Assembly: GCA_026874595.1 (NCBI GenBank)
Contig: CM049307.1
Location: forward strand, 43,718,362 to 43,782,361
Direction of reading: 5' to 3'
Length of the DNA stretch: 64,000 nucleotides
From: Sipunculus nudus
Lineage: Eukaryota > Annelida > Sipuncula > Golfingiida > Sipunculidae
Part shown: one piece after another, positions 1-13,000 of the stretch
Layout of the letters: the number at the start of each line of letters is the position of its first letter
How positions within the stretch are numbered: the first letter of the stretch is position 1
The notes under the pieces: model-generated
The model's database searches: none
Told to the model about the DNA's origin: nothing
Seen by the model: the letters and a program-made list of their open reading frames with translations, nothing else
Translations under genes and position numbers: made by a program

Positions 1-300
1 CAGGACCAACTTCTTGAAAAAGCTTTTAAGGTCAAACCGTTTATCTAAAACCTTTCATCTTGCACTTATGGCTCACCCACCCACAGATGAAGAACCCTAT
101 CGATTTTGAAATCACGGGGTCAGAGTTCAAGACCAGGTGGCCCATTTCTTAAAAAAGCTCGTGGACCCATTTTAGCTAGACCTTTGACTTAAACCTTTCA
201 TCTTGCACATGCGGCTTACCCACCAACAGGTGAAGAATCCTGTCGATTTAAAGGCCATTGGGTCAAAGGTCAAGGCCACGGGTCCTACTTCTTAAAAAGC
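1..300. repeat. Two decayed ~142-bp repeat monomers
   Basis: Segments starting near 76 and 218 share 'acccacc.acag.tgaagaa.cc' and 'ggtcaaaggtcaag'. Related sequence recurs at about 9240-9600 inside the AOX gene. No gene is seen here; it is the 3' end of the first intron or the upstream flank. Confidence 0.55.
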
Positions 301-373
301 TTTTGGATGCGTTTTAAACGAAACTGTTTTATCTTTGAGAACATATTTATTTTATTTTTATTCTTCTTTTCAG

Positions 374-2261
374 TACCTGGTCGAGAATCCTGGTTGACTT
401 TGGCGGACTACATCCGGGACGTTGCTCGGCTGAAGGGGACAAAGATCACGTGCCGAGAGGGAGGCTGCGGCGCATGCGCAGTCGTTGTTACCAGGCCTGG
501 AGATGGAGGGCATGATGAGACATTTGTTATTAACTCTGTATGTCTTTGGTAAAATATTAAAATGTGAATATTAACAGTTGCACAGTCAGTGGCTTGTAAT
601 GTTGTGTTCAGAATAAAAATGGTACGGAGTGGGTCATTAAAAATATAAAATGTGGACTTGATTCCTTAGGGCCTTTATTAACCAAACGAATTTTTGCTGT
701 AGTTAATGGAAATGGGCTACTTGAAGACGAAAGACGTCTCCAGTTCCTTGGTATTTCTGTAATGTCTTCACGTTGTTAAAAATACGGTAGTTATTCATAG
801 TATCACTTACTGTCTGAGTGGGAGTTTTTAGTTCACGTTTATGCTCTGAGAACAATATGCCTAATGACATGCACATGTAAATAAACCGCATGGTTTTTAA
901 TTGTTTAAGACATGCGTGACTGCTTTCCTTATTCATCAGTTAACTCTCATACAATTTTTTCTAAAGATAAAATTAAATAATAAAATATGCATACCGTTAC
1001 CTTTGCAACAGTGTATTTGTCCTGTGTACCTGGCTGACGGTTGGGCGATCACGACCGTGGAGGGTTTGGGTAACAGGAAGGCAGGGTATCATCCCATACA
1101 AACCCGAATGGCCGACTACAACGCTAGTCAGTGTGGATTCTGTTCTCCCGGCATAACCATGGGACTTTATGGGTGAGTGCGAACTCTATCAAGTTAATGA
1201 TAATGTCTCCCCTCCCATGCAGGGAGACATATAGTGTTAGGTCTTTCGGCGGCGGCGTTGTAGTGTTGCGTTGTCGTCTGTGTCATTTCTTGTAAACGCG
1301 ATAATTTTGAACGACTCAATATTTTTTCATTAAATTGGAAATTTAAATTGTTTCTACAAATATCTCTGAGCAGTTTAAAAAAGGGTGACTTTGACCTTCT
1401 TCATCATCACAGTCAAATGAACGAAAAAATTTTGTTTATGTTAAGCCCATAACTTTCTAAGTATCCCTTATTTTTCCTTCAAGTAGTTTCAACCAAGTTC
1501 CTTGAAGAGTTCGAAGACTTTTGACTTTGACCTGGGTCTCTTATGCCAAATAAGCCGGATTAGAAACTAATTGTGAATGCTATAACTTTGAACCACTCAG
1601 TATATTTTCATGAATATCGACTGTCGAAATGTTTTATTACAAAAATCTCGGAAGTTTTCTAAGACCGGTTACCTTGTCCTTTATCTTCAAGGTCTATCAG
1701 CCGGAATAGAAAACGAGTTAAAGCCGTGACTTTTGAAGTAGTCCGTATTTTCCCCTCACATTTTGGGATGGGAGGCCATAGGTGGGGGGGGGGGGGAGGG
1801 GGATATTTGCATTGCAAAAACCAAATTCTAGTTTCTAAAGAAAGGCCTGTGAATACATTGAGTGAAATCATATAAAATAATATTAATGTCATACAGATTA
1901 TACAGAATAAACGCGGTTTTCCCTAAGATATATTATTTTCGACCACCATTAGGCATGCAAAAGTAAAAGAATAGAGTCAGAAATCGGATATAATATACAT
2001 TTTTCACTTCCTGCATATGATGCATGTCAAACACATATATAATGCTGCATTAAATGCAGGGTAGGTTATTTTATCAAAGCCTACTTATATCATGAATATT
2101 TCAGTTACCTCAAGAGCTGTCCTCAACCATGTACGGACGACATGGAGAAAACTTTGGACGGACACATCTGCCGATGCACTGGATACAGACCTATTTTGGA
2201 TGCTGCAAAATCATTGGTTGAATGCAGTTCCAAAAAGGACTGCAGAACGATAGACATAGAG
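374..2261 (+). other. AOX gene, N-terminal double [2Fe-2S] block (3 exons)
   Basis: Coding exons are 374-537, 1012-1172 and 2105-2261. The plant-ferredoxin-like cluster has CREGGCGAC at 451-477, and its fourth cysteine is the first codon of the next exon (1012). The second cluster has QCGFC at 1129-1143 and CRC at 2169-2177. All eight cluster cysteines are present. The exon ending at 537 has donor GTATGT; reading on to the GTAAAA at 549 would add four residues that break the family alignment. The exon ending at 2261 has donor GCATGT, a GC-AG intron. The aligned exon in the pseudogene copy at 32259 ends in GT, which confirms this boundary. Confidence 0.93.
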
Positions 2262-5200
2262 GCATGTATTAAATGGTCATTTTTTTACAAAACATTCATG
2301 TATAGCTGCAATGAAGCAGCACCCAATATAGTTTCTGAAGGCAGCCTCGTCGCCTTGTTTGGGCTTAGCCTTCAAGCTTTCAAACAGGCTCAAACTTAGG
2401 TCCCTTAAGGTAAAAGGGCTTCAGCCACAGATGCTTTCCCTGCGCCTTCCTGTTCCCAGTCTCCTTGTCTTCCTGACTTGCTGATCGTTTAGCATGAAGG
2501 TTGCCGCAAGGAACTAATCTTCTTCTTATTGCAACTGCAGTACAGTCTGATGACGCTCAATAGTAGTTATGATGCAGAACTAGCACAAACTCTACATATC
2601 GCTCCTTTCCATTTTATGGGAATAATGAGAGAAAACATTCTGAATTTGCGTGAAATCGACGCAGTTGTCTTCATTTGTCGCCGACAGGATCGAGGCTTTG
2701 GCAGCTATGAGCTGGAGGCGTAAATGTGTTTATCGTAGGTTGTCGCATATGTGGTTGTAAGTTGTAGAAGTCGTAGCCCGTGTCGTAAAAGGTGCCCTGT
2801 CGCCGGTTTTCCGGCGACCTGTGACCTGTCACGGCTATGACGCTGACCGTCCCCCAGTCGCCTTCAAGATTGCCTAAGTGGAACAATCCTTTTAAGTGCA
2901 TTGAGGCGCGGTGTTGAAATTGACATACAGCCCGTTCTATCCTGCGTAAATCATACATAATACATCAACGTCATTAAAATACCTCTATTTGTGCAGCTAA
3001 TAAAAAAATTACTGAATATATTGTGGATAACATGCATAATTTTTTTTCAAATATAAGGAACAATTTTAATGATCCCTTCATATTGGCCCACGGTGGATAT
3101 GTCCGCCTTCACGCCAGCGGCATTACCGATAATATGCATTGAGATTTTCAAGTATCACAAGCCAATCTTTGGCATTCAACTTCGGTATAATCTGACATTT
3201 TGATACAGAAATAAAGTCATGTTGTACTGTTTTGTTTCATTAGGATCTGAAGAAAACGGCTTTCCTCTGTAGGAAGAAAGAAAACCGCTGTTCAGAGGAG
3301 TCCTTGTCCAAGCTTAAGAAATTTATCCTCCCATTGAAAGGTGGGAAAACATGGCAACGAGTAATGTCATTGGATGAACTTTTTTTAACCCTTAAACAGG
3401 GCGAATCTGTGAGAATGGTGGTTGGAAACACATCATTGGGTAAGATTGCTCTCTCTGAACTGATTATCGGAATAATAAGATTATATAGTCTATAGTATAG
3501 TCGAAACATTGTCATATGTTGACAAGGATCATAAGTCGGTAAATTTTCATTTGCCAAAAGTTATTTTTATGCATATACTTACTTTACTAAAACCAGTTCT
3601 ACATTAAGTTGAAGCGATTAAACTGTTTATTGCTGGTTTACCCGTGCCGTTATCACTTATTGATATGAAGTCTATTAAATCATGATATACATTAAAATCT
3701 TGTATTTCATTTTGGTAAATCGTATTTACGTTCCTGTATTCCACTGCATACTCTTTGTATAATTTGCCAGGTGTGTTCCAGCGTGATATGGACACAGCTC
3801 GAGTTCTGGTTGATATCTCCTGCGTCTCCGAGTTGCATGTTATTGATTTCAAAGGTGGAGACCTGGTTCTTGGGGCGGCTTTGTCGCTAACAAAACTCTG
3901 TCAGGAATTTTCAAGTCCCACCAGAGAAAACGAAGGGTTTACCTATTTGTCGGAACTAGCAAGAATGCTCGAGAAAATAGCCAACAATGGTGTTCGCAAT
4001 GTAAGATATTATTTTTTAACTGTACAGAAAAAAGGGTTCACTCATTGTTCCTATTTTCCTGTTTATTCTTGCTAGAAGTACCCGTACTTCCAAATCTCAC
4101 AGGCGCAAACATTTGCACTTAGTAGCATTTAAATATTAGTCGAATGGATGATTCCATCATAATGAATATTTTGTTAATTGTAACTTTAGTAACCTGCTTA
4201 TACCATGCAGGACCCTTCATCCATGTAATATACGAATTTTTGAATATACGAACATTCTGAGATGCACAGTTTTACAACAGGGAAACAAAAGATAAAGAAC
4301 TGGAGAATAAAGAAATTTTAAAAGAATGGAGAAGTTTTGTTAAAAGCAATAATTTATGGATGTTTGCAGACCATTTGGGAAGGAAATATGTAGTAAGACA
4401 AACAATTGCAACTTTCGGTAAATTACAGGCTTACTAAAATTTCTTTAATTTAATTCTTTACTTAAGCATTATTAGTGAATTTTTCAACATTCTGATTTAT
4501 ATTACAAGATGGGGACCTGGGCAGGAAACCTGATGCTGCAGTACCATCATCCAAACTTCCCATCTGACATTTCTGTCATCCTGGAAGCAGCAGGAGCCAG
4601 GCTTGAAATATGTGGTATGTACATATAATCATATATAATTAGTACTCTCTGAGTATGACCAGAGAAGTTCATTGCGTATTTCAAATCAGTTAGAATAGAA
4701 TTTCTTTTTTTTTCTATATTTACGCGTCACGGAAAAGGTATTGAAGACGTTGGGTATCTCTGTGAAGTGGTTTTCATATGATTTTCGGTTCAAAATAAGT
4801 AACTTTACAATCAACAAATTAAACAAAATGGCTTAATTATTAACATTAACTAATATATATGAAACTTGTAGATTGTCAAGGAAATAGAAATGTGATCACT
4901 TTGGACCAGCTGTGGAAGGAAGACATGAGAGACCGTGTCATCTTGAACATGAGGCTGTCTCCCATGGAGGAGGATACCGTGTTCCGGGCATATAAAATAA
5001 CAAGTCGAGCAACGGTAAATATTAGTGGAAATATTAGTGGAAAGTTACACCGTGTGCACGGGATAATATAATAACAGGTCGAGGAAATACATGTATATAT
5101 TTTTCGTGCTCTCAGGTGGAAATAGAAATTCTTCTTCAGAAAACAATACTTTGGATACAATGAAAGTGATGCAAACCAAATTCTATAAATTGAAACCTTG

Positions 5201-8200
5201 GAATATACTCTAGTTTTCAATGAACAATTATAAAAATAATGCCGTTTTCTGATAATAAGATTATTCTTCATGAAGTTCATGAAGTCCTAATGGTGCGTTT
5301 AGTAAATAAACTTTACACGTCGTTTTAATTAAGTACAAATTAGGCAAATGACAAGTATAGGTTGTTAAGAGCAATATATATGTATTTTCTATATTTTCTT
5401 TTAATTTTCTTATCTTAAGTACTATCGTATAACATTTTCTTAATGTGTTTTCTTTTTTCTTATGGTTATCGTGGAGAATGTCTAATATTGGAGTGGTCTC
5501 TATTACATTCAGAACAGCTACCCAGTCATCAATGCTGCATTCAGTATGCGAGTCGACACAAACACAAACAGCGTGATTTCCAAACCAGGATTGGTTTTTG
5601 GCTGTGTAGGAGGCAGATACGTATGTTCTTTGAAACCTTTAAGATAATTCATTCAGTACTACTTTGTTAATATAAATGTTAACATCAAGACCAAAGCATG
5701 AAAAAAAAACTCAGGTGGAACGGTTTCCAATGTACATGCATAGTTGAAAATTTACATTAATTGTTTAACAAAATCGTTGCCTAAATTATTCACAACATAT
5801 AGGTTAAATTAAAAATATCTATAGATGATTAGGAAACGTATTATGTGTCTGAATGTTGTATTATGTACAGATTAAAGCTGAGAAATGTGAAGAGTACATT
5901 ATAGGGAAGAATTTGCTGGAGGCCAAAACTGTTGCAGGTAACGACAATTAAAGGTTAAGGCATTTTTCTTAAAAGAAAATCTTCTGGATTTAAAAAAAAT
6001 CATATTTTTTTAAAATGAGGGACTACTTTTAGGACATAACCAGTTTTAATTATAATGACCTGGATCTTTTTGTCCAACAGCAATATATGGGATAATATTT
6101 CCGATTCCTTTGGATATTCAATTTTCTCAGAAAATGTCATTTTAGAAACTTATAATTTTTGTTTCAACCATGGTAAAATATCACCTCACAGGAAAAGTGC
6201 TGACTTGAATCTATGACATATACAAAATATATACATTAAATGATAATAGGTAATCCGATTTAATCCAATTATTGAATGGTCTTGGATAAAGGAAAGTCTT
6301 ATTATTGTGAGCAGTTTTAGCTCAGCTGACCGTAAGTCATTTTAGCTATAGCCATCACTCTTTGTCCGTCGTCCGTCCCGCCATCCGGCCGTCTGTCCGT
6401 TAACAGGGCACAAATTGTATCCGCTTCACCTGGAATCTTCTAACTTTACATTCAAAGAGGTGTATGAAAAATCTCCTTTGAAACCTAGAATTAGGTCTTT
6501 GTTACCCATATTCTTCAAGCTTTGGGGCTCCGAAGTATCCCTCAGAATTATGAGAAATTTGATACAAAAGCTCAAGTATCTTAACAACTAATGCATTGAT
6601 CACCATGATTCTTTCATGGATATTGATCATGGAATGTTTCATCAGTTTCTGCTGACTTGTGGCCGCACCTGTTTTTTTTTCCCCATTTTTTTTTACGATT
6701 TTTTTTTCTCTCTTTTTTTGAAACCTTAAAAGATGCGGTCATCAGGGCACAGATCGTAAGGACTGGACCTAGAATCTTCTGTCATGACATGCAGGGAGGC
6801 CCATGACAAGTCTCCTTGGAAACCTAAAATTATGTCTCTGTTACACAGGTTTTAGGTCTCTGGTACCCAAAACCTGTGAGCTATTGGTCTTCGAAGTACC
6901 CCCCCCCCCCACCCAGAATAAGGGAAAATTTGATGCAAAAGCTCAAGTATCTGAACAACTAGTGCATTGATTGGCATGATTCTTTGCATACATATGCATC
7001 ATGGAGTGTTACATTAGTTCCTGCAGACTGGTGGCACCACCTGTATCTTTTTAATTTTTTACTATTTTTTTTCTCTAATTTTGATACCTTCAAAGAAGTT
7101 GTCATCTGTTAACAGGGAACAAATCATAACCATTAGATCTGGAATCTTCTAACTTCACATCCTAGAGGTTCATGAAAAATCTCTATGGAAACCTGAAATT
7201 AGGTCTCTGTTAACCATGTCCTGTGAGCTATGGAGCTCAGAAGTACCCCCCCCCCCCCCCAGAATAACCAAAAATTTGATACAAAAGCTCCAGTATCGTA
7301 CAACTAATGCATTGATCAACCCTGATTCTTTGCATACAAATTCATCATGGAGATTTTCATCAGTTCTTGCAGACTTTTTACGCCACCTAGATTTTTTCAA
7401 AGTTTTACACATTTTCTCTCTATTTTGGAGACCTTCAAAGATGCAGTTGTCTGTTAACAGGGCACAAATTGTAACCATTCGACCTAGAATCTTCGAACTT
7501 GACATTCAAAGAGGTCCATGAATATATCCCTGGAAAACCTTTAATCAGATCTCTGTTACCCATATTTTCCGAGCTGTTGGGCTCAGAAGTACCCCCAGCA
7601 TAATTGAAAATTTTTAAACCAAAGCAGGTAAAAAATCATAACCATTGGACCTGGAATCTTCTAACTTAAAATCCAGGGAGGTCCATGAAAAGTCTCCTTG
7701 GAAACATGAAATTAGGTCTCTGTTCCCACATTCTCTGAGCTATGTGGCTTATAAGCATCCCTCAGAATAATTGATACCAAAGAAGGACAAAAGTCATAAT
7801 TATTGGACCCAGAATCTTCTAACTTGACATCCTGAGAGTTCCTCAGACGTTCTCCCCAGAAAGCTGAAAATGGGTCACAGTGACCTATATTCTCAGGGTA
7901 ATGGGATATGTTTGAGCATCCAAGAAATAACGCAAAATACACACGAATTGCCAGATTCCTCAGGAAAGGCTGGTTGGATTTTCATCAAATTTGGTGTGCT
8001 TATGGGTCTTGAAGAACCTAAGCTAATATGCATGAACGATGATGCCACCTACATTATCTTAATAAGTTGCCTGTGAAAGGATTTATTGTCAGCATGTCAG
8101 TCTGCTGAGCGTCATGACCCATGTCACTTGTTTAAGTCATGGGCCCGAACATAAAGCACCATAAAAAATCATGATACATTACTCACTTACATAAGAATTG

Positions 8201-9974
8201 CTGAAACTAGAAACTTTTTTTCAAGGATTTAACATTGTTAAACAAGATTCAATTGTAAACCCAAAATTAGTTCTGAATATTTATTAGCATAAATATAAAA
8301 TCAGTACTTAAATCTTGCACAAATTTGGCCATGGCACGTTTGTTTCCTGTGAGCACTGTTAATATAATTTTCATATCATGTACAAATAAGGATTTCAGCT
8401 TTTTAGTTTTGAAAACTGAAAGAAATTGGCCAAAAATTGTAGCTTTCATTTAAGTTTTAATGAGACTATATCAGACCCAGGCTCTACTCAGCCCCTCTTC
8501 GTTCACCTGTAAGTCACCTTGTTGACCTTTAAGGCAAATTATGCATGCTTAAGAAGGGGCATATACATGGCAGCCAGGCAGCTTTTGGCTGGCCACAGTT
8601 GTTCCAAGTGTCAAGCCCAACTCACCTAGTAGCTATTTTGGCCAATAACATCACAGTAAACAATACATAAACAATCTTAATTAGTTTTTAGCTCAGCTGA
8701 CTGTAAGTCAACTGAGGTATAGGAATTGCGCTTTGTCCGTCGTCCGTCCGGGCGTACCAGGGCACAAACCTTAACTGCTGGTCCTAGAACCTTCTAAGTG
8801 ATCATCCAAGGAGGTCAATAAAAAGTCTACTAGGAAGCCTGAAATTAGGTCACTGCAACCTATATCCTCCGAGCTATTGGGCTTGAAAGTACCCCCCAGA
8901 ATAATAAAAAATTGATACAAACCTCCAATATCTTGATAATTAATGCATGGATTGTCGTGAATCTTCCCCTTGAAAATTGACCATGACTGGTGTGTTTATT
9001 GATCACAAGTGGATGCCATATAGTAATCACCTTGTCTATTTGTCTGTCTGTGTGTCAAACCGTTCATCCACACAAATTTGTTTCCAGATGATATCTCCAG
9101 GGTGTATTGACACATGGATTTCAAACTTGCTTTCATATGGCCCTCCTATAAAACAACCTATATGATTTTTGGGGATCACGAGCTCCAATTAGTTTGACGT
9201 ATTGGTTTCAAACTTAATTTATAAATTGCTCATTGCTAAAGTAAGAACCATGTCGATTTGTGGGTCCAACGGTCAAAGGTCAAGGTCACAGGACTCATTT
9301 CTTTAAAAAGAATGCATATGCAATTGAAGCCAAACTTTCATCGCAAACCATCCTTCTTCAAGATATTGCTAACCTGCCAGTAGGAGAAACTTTGTTCGAT
9401 TTTGGGGTCATAGGTTCAAAGGTCAAGGTTACAGGGCCCATCCATTCATAAATTAGTTTATGGATGATAATTCTGCTTTGGAAAGCCAGATGCTTCAAAC
9501 TTGATTAAATAATGACCCACAACTTAAGTAAATTCATTTTGATTTTCAGGGTCCAAAGATTAAAGCTGAAGGTCACAAGAGCCACATCTTTAAAAAAGAT
9601 TGTGGATGCACTGTAAATCAAACTTTTCACACATTGAGGAAATCTGTAGATGTTGAGATTACCTGGTCAATGTCACTTTTTAAAAGATTGTTACAGAAAT
9701 CTAAACGCTGCAAGTTACAGGATAATAAGTTCTAAGATTTTTTTGTCACAAGGTCATTGGTTAAACTAGGGCACAAGGTCTGTCATTCTGATTTTTTTTT
9801 AAATATCCTTATAGACAAATTCGGCTGAGCGTCGAGACCGTGGGTCCCTGGTTGAAAATGTGTGACTTATGATCAAAATTAAGGTGGTGTGAATAATGTT
9901 TTAATATCTCTTATATATTGTATAACTAAATCTAATCATAATACACTGTATAAATTGCAAACAAAATATAAATT

Positions 9975-10018
<44 letters not shown>

Positions 10019-13000
10019 GTTTATATCTGTAAGTTTGTTATTTAAATTACCAAATCGGTATAATACATATTTAAGAGGCGTTGAATATTCTGAGAGGCGA
10101 AATCAACCCACCTGATCATGTGATGGCCACCTCAACGGAATATCGGCGGGACGTTGCCGTGGCAATCCTCTACAAGGTTAGGAATAGTTATTTATATTTT
10201 TTTTCTTATTCGATGAGATTTTTAATCAGTTATGTGAGAATGCAATTTCGAAATTTAGGCGTATCTAAATTTTGTTTTTATTCAGTTTATATTAGAAATC
10301 ATTGGGAACGAAGCACCAGAACACTTGCGATCAGGAGTCGGCCTGTTGGAAAGACCCTTATCACGTGGTCACCAGGACTACCAGGGCAAGGACGACTTGC
10401 TGGGTACATGTGTACCAAAGCGAGGAATCATACAACAGGTAACTCATGGCCGCCTGTACTTTCTGAAAATTTAAACCGTTTGCATTAACATGCCACCTAG
10501 CAAGCTTTCCCGATTCTTGAAGCGATAAATGTGATTGTGTAACATAACATAATGTCAAAAACATTATCAACAGAAAGAATTATAGCCAATATGGGAATTC
10601 ATTCTTGAAGAATCGGTAATTTGCTAAATTTTTTGTGTGCATGTGAGTACTTTATCGATGTCTGAGAGACCCACAACCTGTGCAATATTCAAAAAGCTAG
10701 TGCTAATGTATATCATATTCTTTGTGCAGTTTTTATTAAGACAATAGAAAAACACTTTCTATTTTTGCCGATTGTATATGCGAAATAAAAGACTCAAAAA
10801 CTACTTTCAAGGTCTTGGGTCATGAAAATTTGATAACGTTAAAAATACGGTCTGACCACTTTTTGTATCACCAAAATATATGACTGTCATATTTTATTTT
10901 AACTACCGTTATTCAATGCGTATGTAAATATCTTTATGTAATGGATACAAACAGACAGCGGGAGAGACCCGTTACGTCGGTGACATTCCCCGTCATGAAG
11001 GTGAGGTCCACGCCGCCTACGTCCTCAGCACCATCGCCAGTGGATCCATTGATAAGATCGACATGACTGAAGCACTTGTAAGTGTTAAAATACCGATGAC
11101 AATATAAGTGCATGCAACAGAAATGAAGTGAAAAATACAGGTGGGCACTTACTCTAAGACAATATTAAACGATAATAACGTTACACAACGGATAAAGGGA
11201 GTTGTGACAAGGTAAATGTATTTACCAGCAAGTGGTTGTAATCATTTTTCAAAATATATGATTCTATAATATCTTAATGACCTGCTTGCTCGTAACTTAG
11301 ATATAAAAGTTTATACTTTATCTATTATATTCATTTCAGAATGTCCCCGGCGTGGTTACGATACTTACAGCAAAGGACCTCGCCTTTGTTGAAACAGATG
11401 TGGGAGACGTGCAAGGAGTCCCAGTACGTATACCTAATATATACTCTCACAGGTACAGGTCAACTCAGTGGTCATTTGATTAAGTGCTGTATATGCATTA
11501 ACCTCAACCTTGTGTCTTAATATTTTTGCAGATGCTTTCTGCTGACAAGATTGAATATATACATGAACCTGTCGCAATGGTGATTGCTGGTAAGTTTATT
11601 TTGGAGGCACACTAGTATTATTTTATCTTATTTACTTTACTTTCAGAATATCCTATAACAATGTCTTGTTTGGCAGTATGTATATCCAAATGGTTTTACA
11701 CTATACTAAATATATAACTGAGAACACAAGTAGTATTTCTTGTTATAAACGTGATACACTGTCATACTTTTAACAGAGAATCAACTAGCCGCCGACCTTG
11801 CTGCTGGTTACGTGAAGGTCAGCTACAAGGACATACATCCGCCAATCCTTGACATACACCAGGCTATAGAACAAAATTCCATGTTCACAGTACCTGTTTC
11901 ACCGGTTAAAGTTGGGGACGTTGAAGGTAATAATTATAATGAAACCCACGGCGATGCCTGAGCAAGAATTACAGTTACGTTTAGTGAATCAGGTATCTCT
12001 TATCTTCTAAGATAGGGCGTCAGTGGATATATTTGCTCTAACTTTAGGTATATTTTTTCGTAACTGGACAAGTTTTTTGTCAGTTTTTTTAATAAATTTA
12101 TGATACAGAAGATCATTTAAATATACCAAAAGAAGTCATTCTTCAGAGACACATTTACACTCACCGCTGGAGTCTAATAACGCCAAATCCTGGTTTAAAC
12201 ACTGAATGAAACCCCGGTTAATGTAAACCTCGTGTAATATACGGTCAATGAACATTACTGAACTGTTCAGCATAATAACTTTCAGGAACAGCAATTCTAT
12301 GTGGAAACAGGCTTACAGAATATTAAATACGTTATTTAGTTCGCTATTTAAAAGAACTCAATTTTTTCGTAGATGCATTTGGACATTGTGAAAATGTAGA
12401 GGAGGGAGAAGTCAGCCTGGGTGTCCAAAACCATTTTTTCATGGAGAGTCAAGTAAGGATGTTAAGGCCAGGAGTTACTTAATATATTTGATTTGGCCGG
12501 TTTTAATTAAAACAGTCAACTAGTATCAATATGTTATTCTCCCAAAATACTTGTATATACATATGCATACTGACGAGTACGTGTGGTTACCTCCTTCGAG
12601 TTACTGAGGAACTAAAAACAAGGAAAACATTGTTGATACTTTTATATGACATATCTGTAAATTTTTCATACGAAGGCGAGTAAATATTGTAAAAGTGCTA
12701 GTATAGCCATATTTTTTTCATGCCTTCCTATTAAAGACAATAGCAAAAAGTTATTATTGTCTTGACTTGTCAGATTTTGTTTCTAATTCACGTCTGATCC
12801 ACATATTATGTAATTCTTAATATCTATCTAAAGGAATCATATATTTTACATATTTTACTTTAAAAAAAAAACAGACTTGCTTGTGCATTCCTAATGAGGA
12901 CACTTTGGACGTGTGGTCATCCACACAAACAGTGGATGGCGTTCAACACATGGTTGCCAAAGCAACAGATCGCTCTATGAACAGGTTTGTTATTAAGTTT

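Larger units (their letters stand above)
3244..10176 (+). other. AOX gene, FAD-binding block (7 exons)
   Basis: Coding exons are 3244-3439, 3771-4000, 4509-4614, 4872-5014, 5513-5620, 5871-5937 and 10076-10176. The FAD loop reads VVGNTSLG across the 3439/3771 junction, followed by the VRNMGTWAGNL segment at 4000/4509, equivalent to the 'ASVGGNI' region of XDH. The later part (YKITSRA... INAAF) looks like insect aldehyde oxidases. I see no counterpart of the FFPGY-type segment that holds the NAD-contacting Tyr in vertebrate XDH. The intron 5938-10075 is the longest in the gene and is filled with repeats. Confidence 0.9.

Noticed and set aside
4876-5280. 134-codon minus-strand frame
   Set aside because: It lies antisense to an AOX exon (4872-5014) that is fixed by homology and splice phase.
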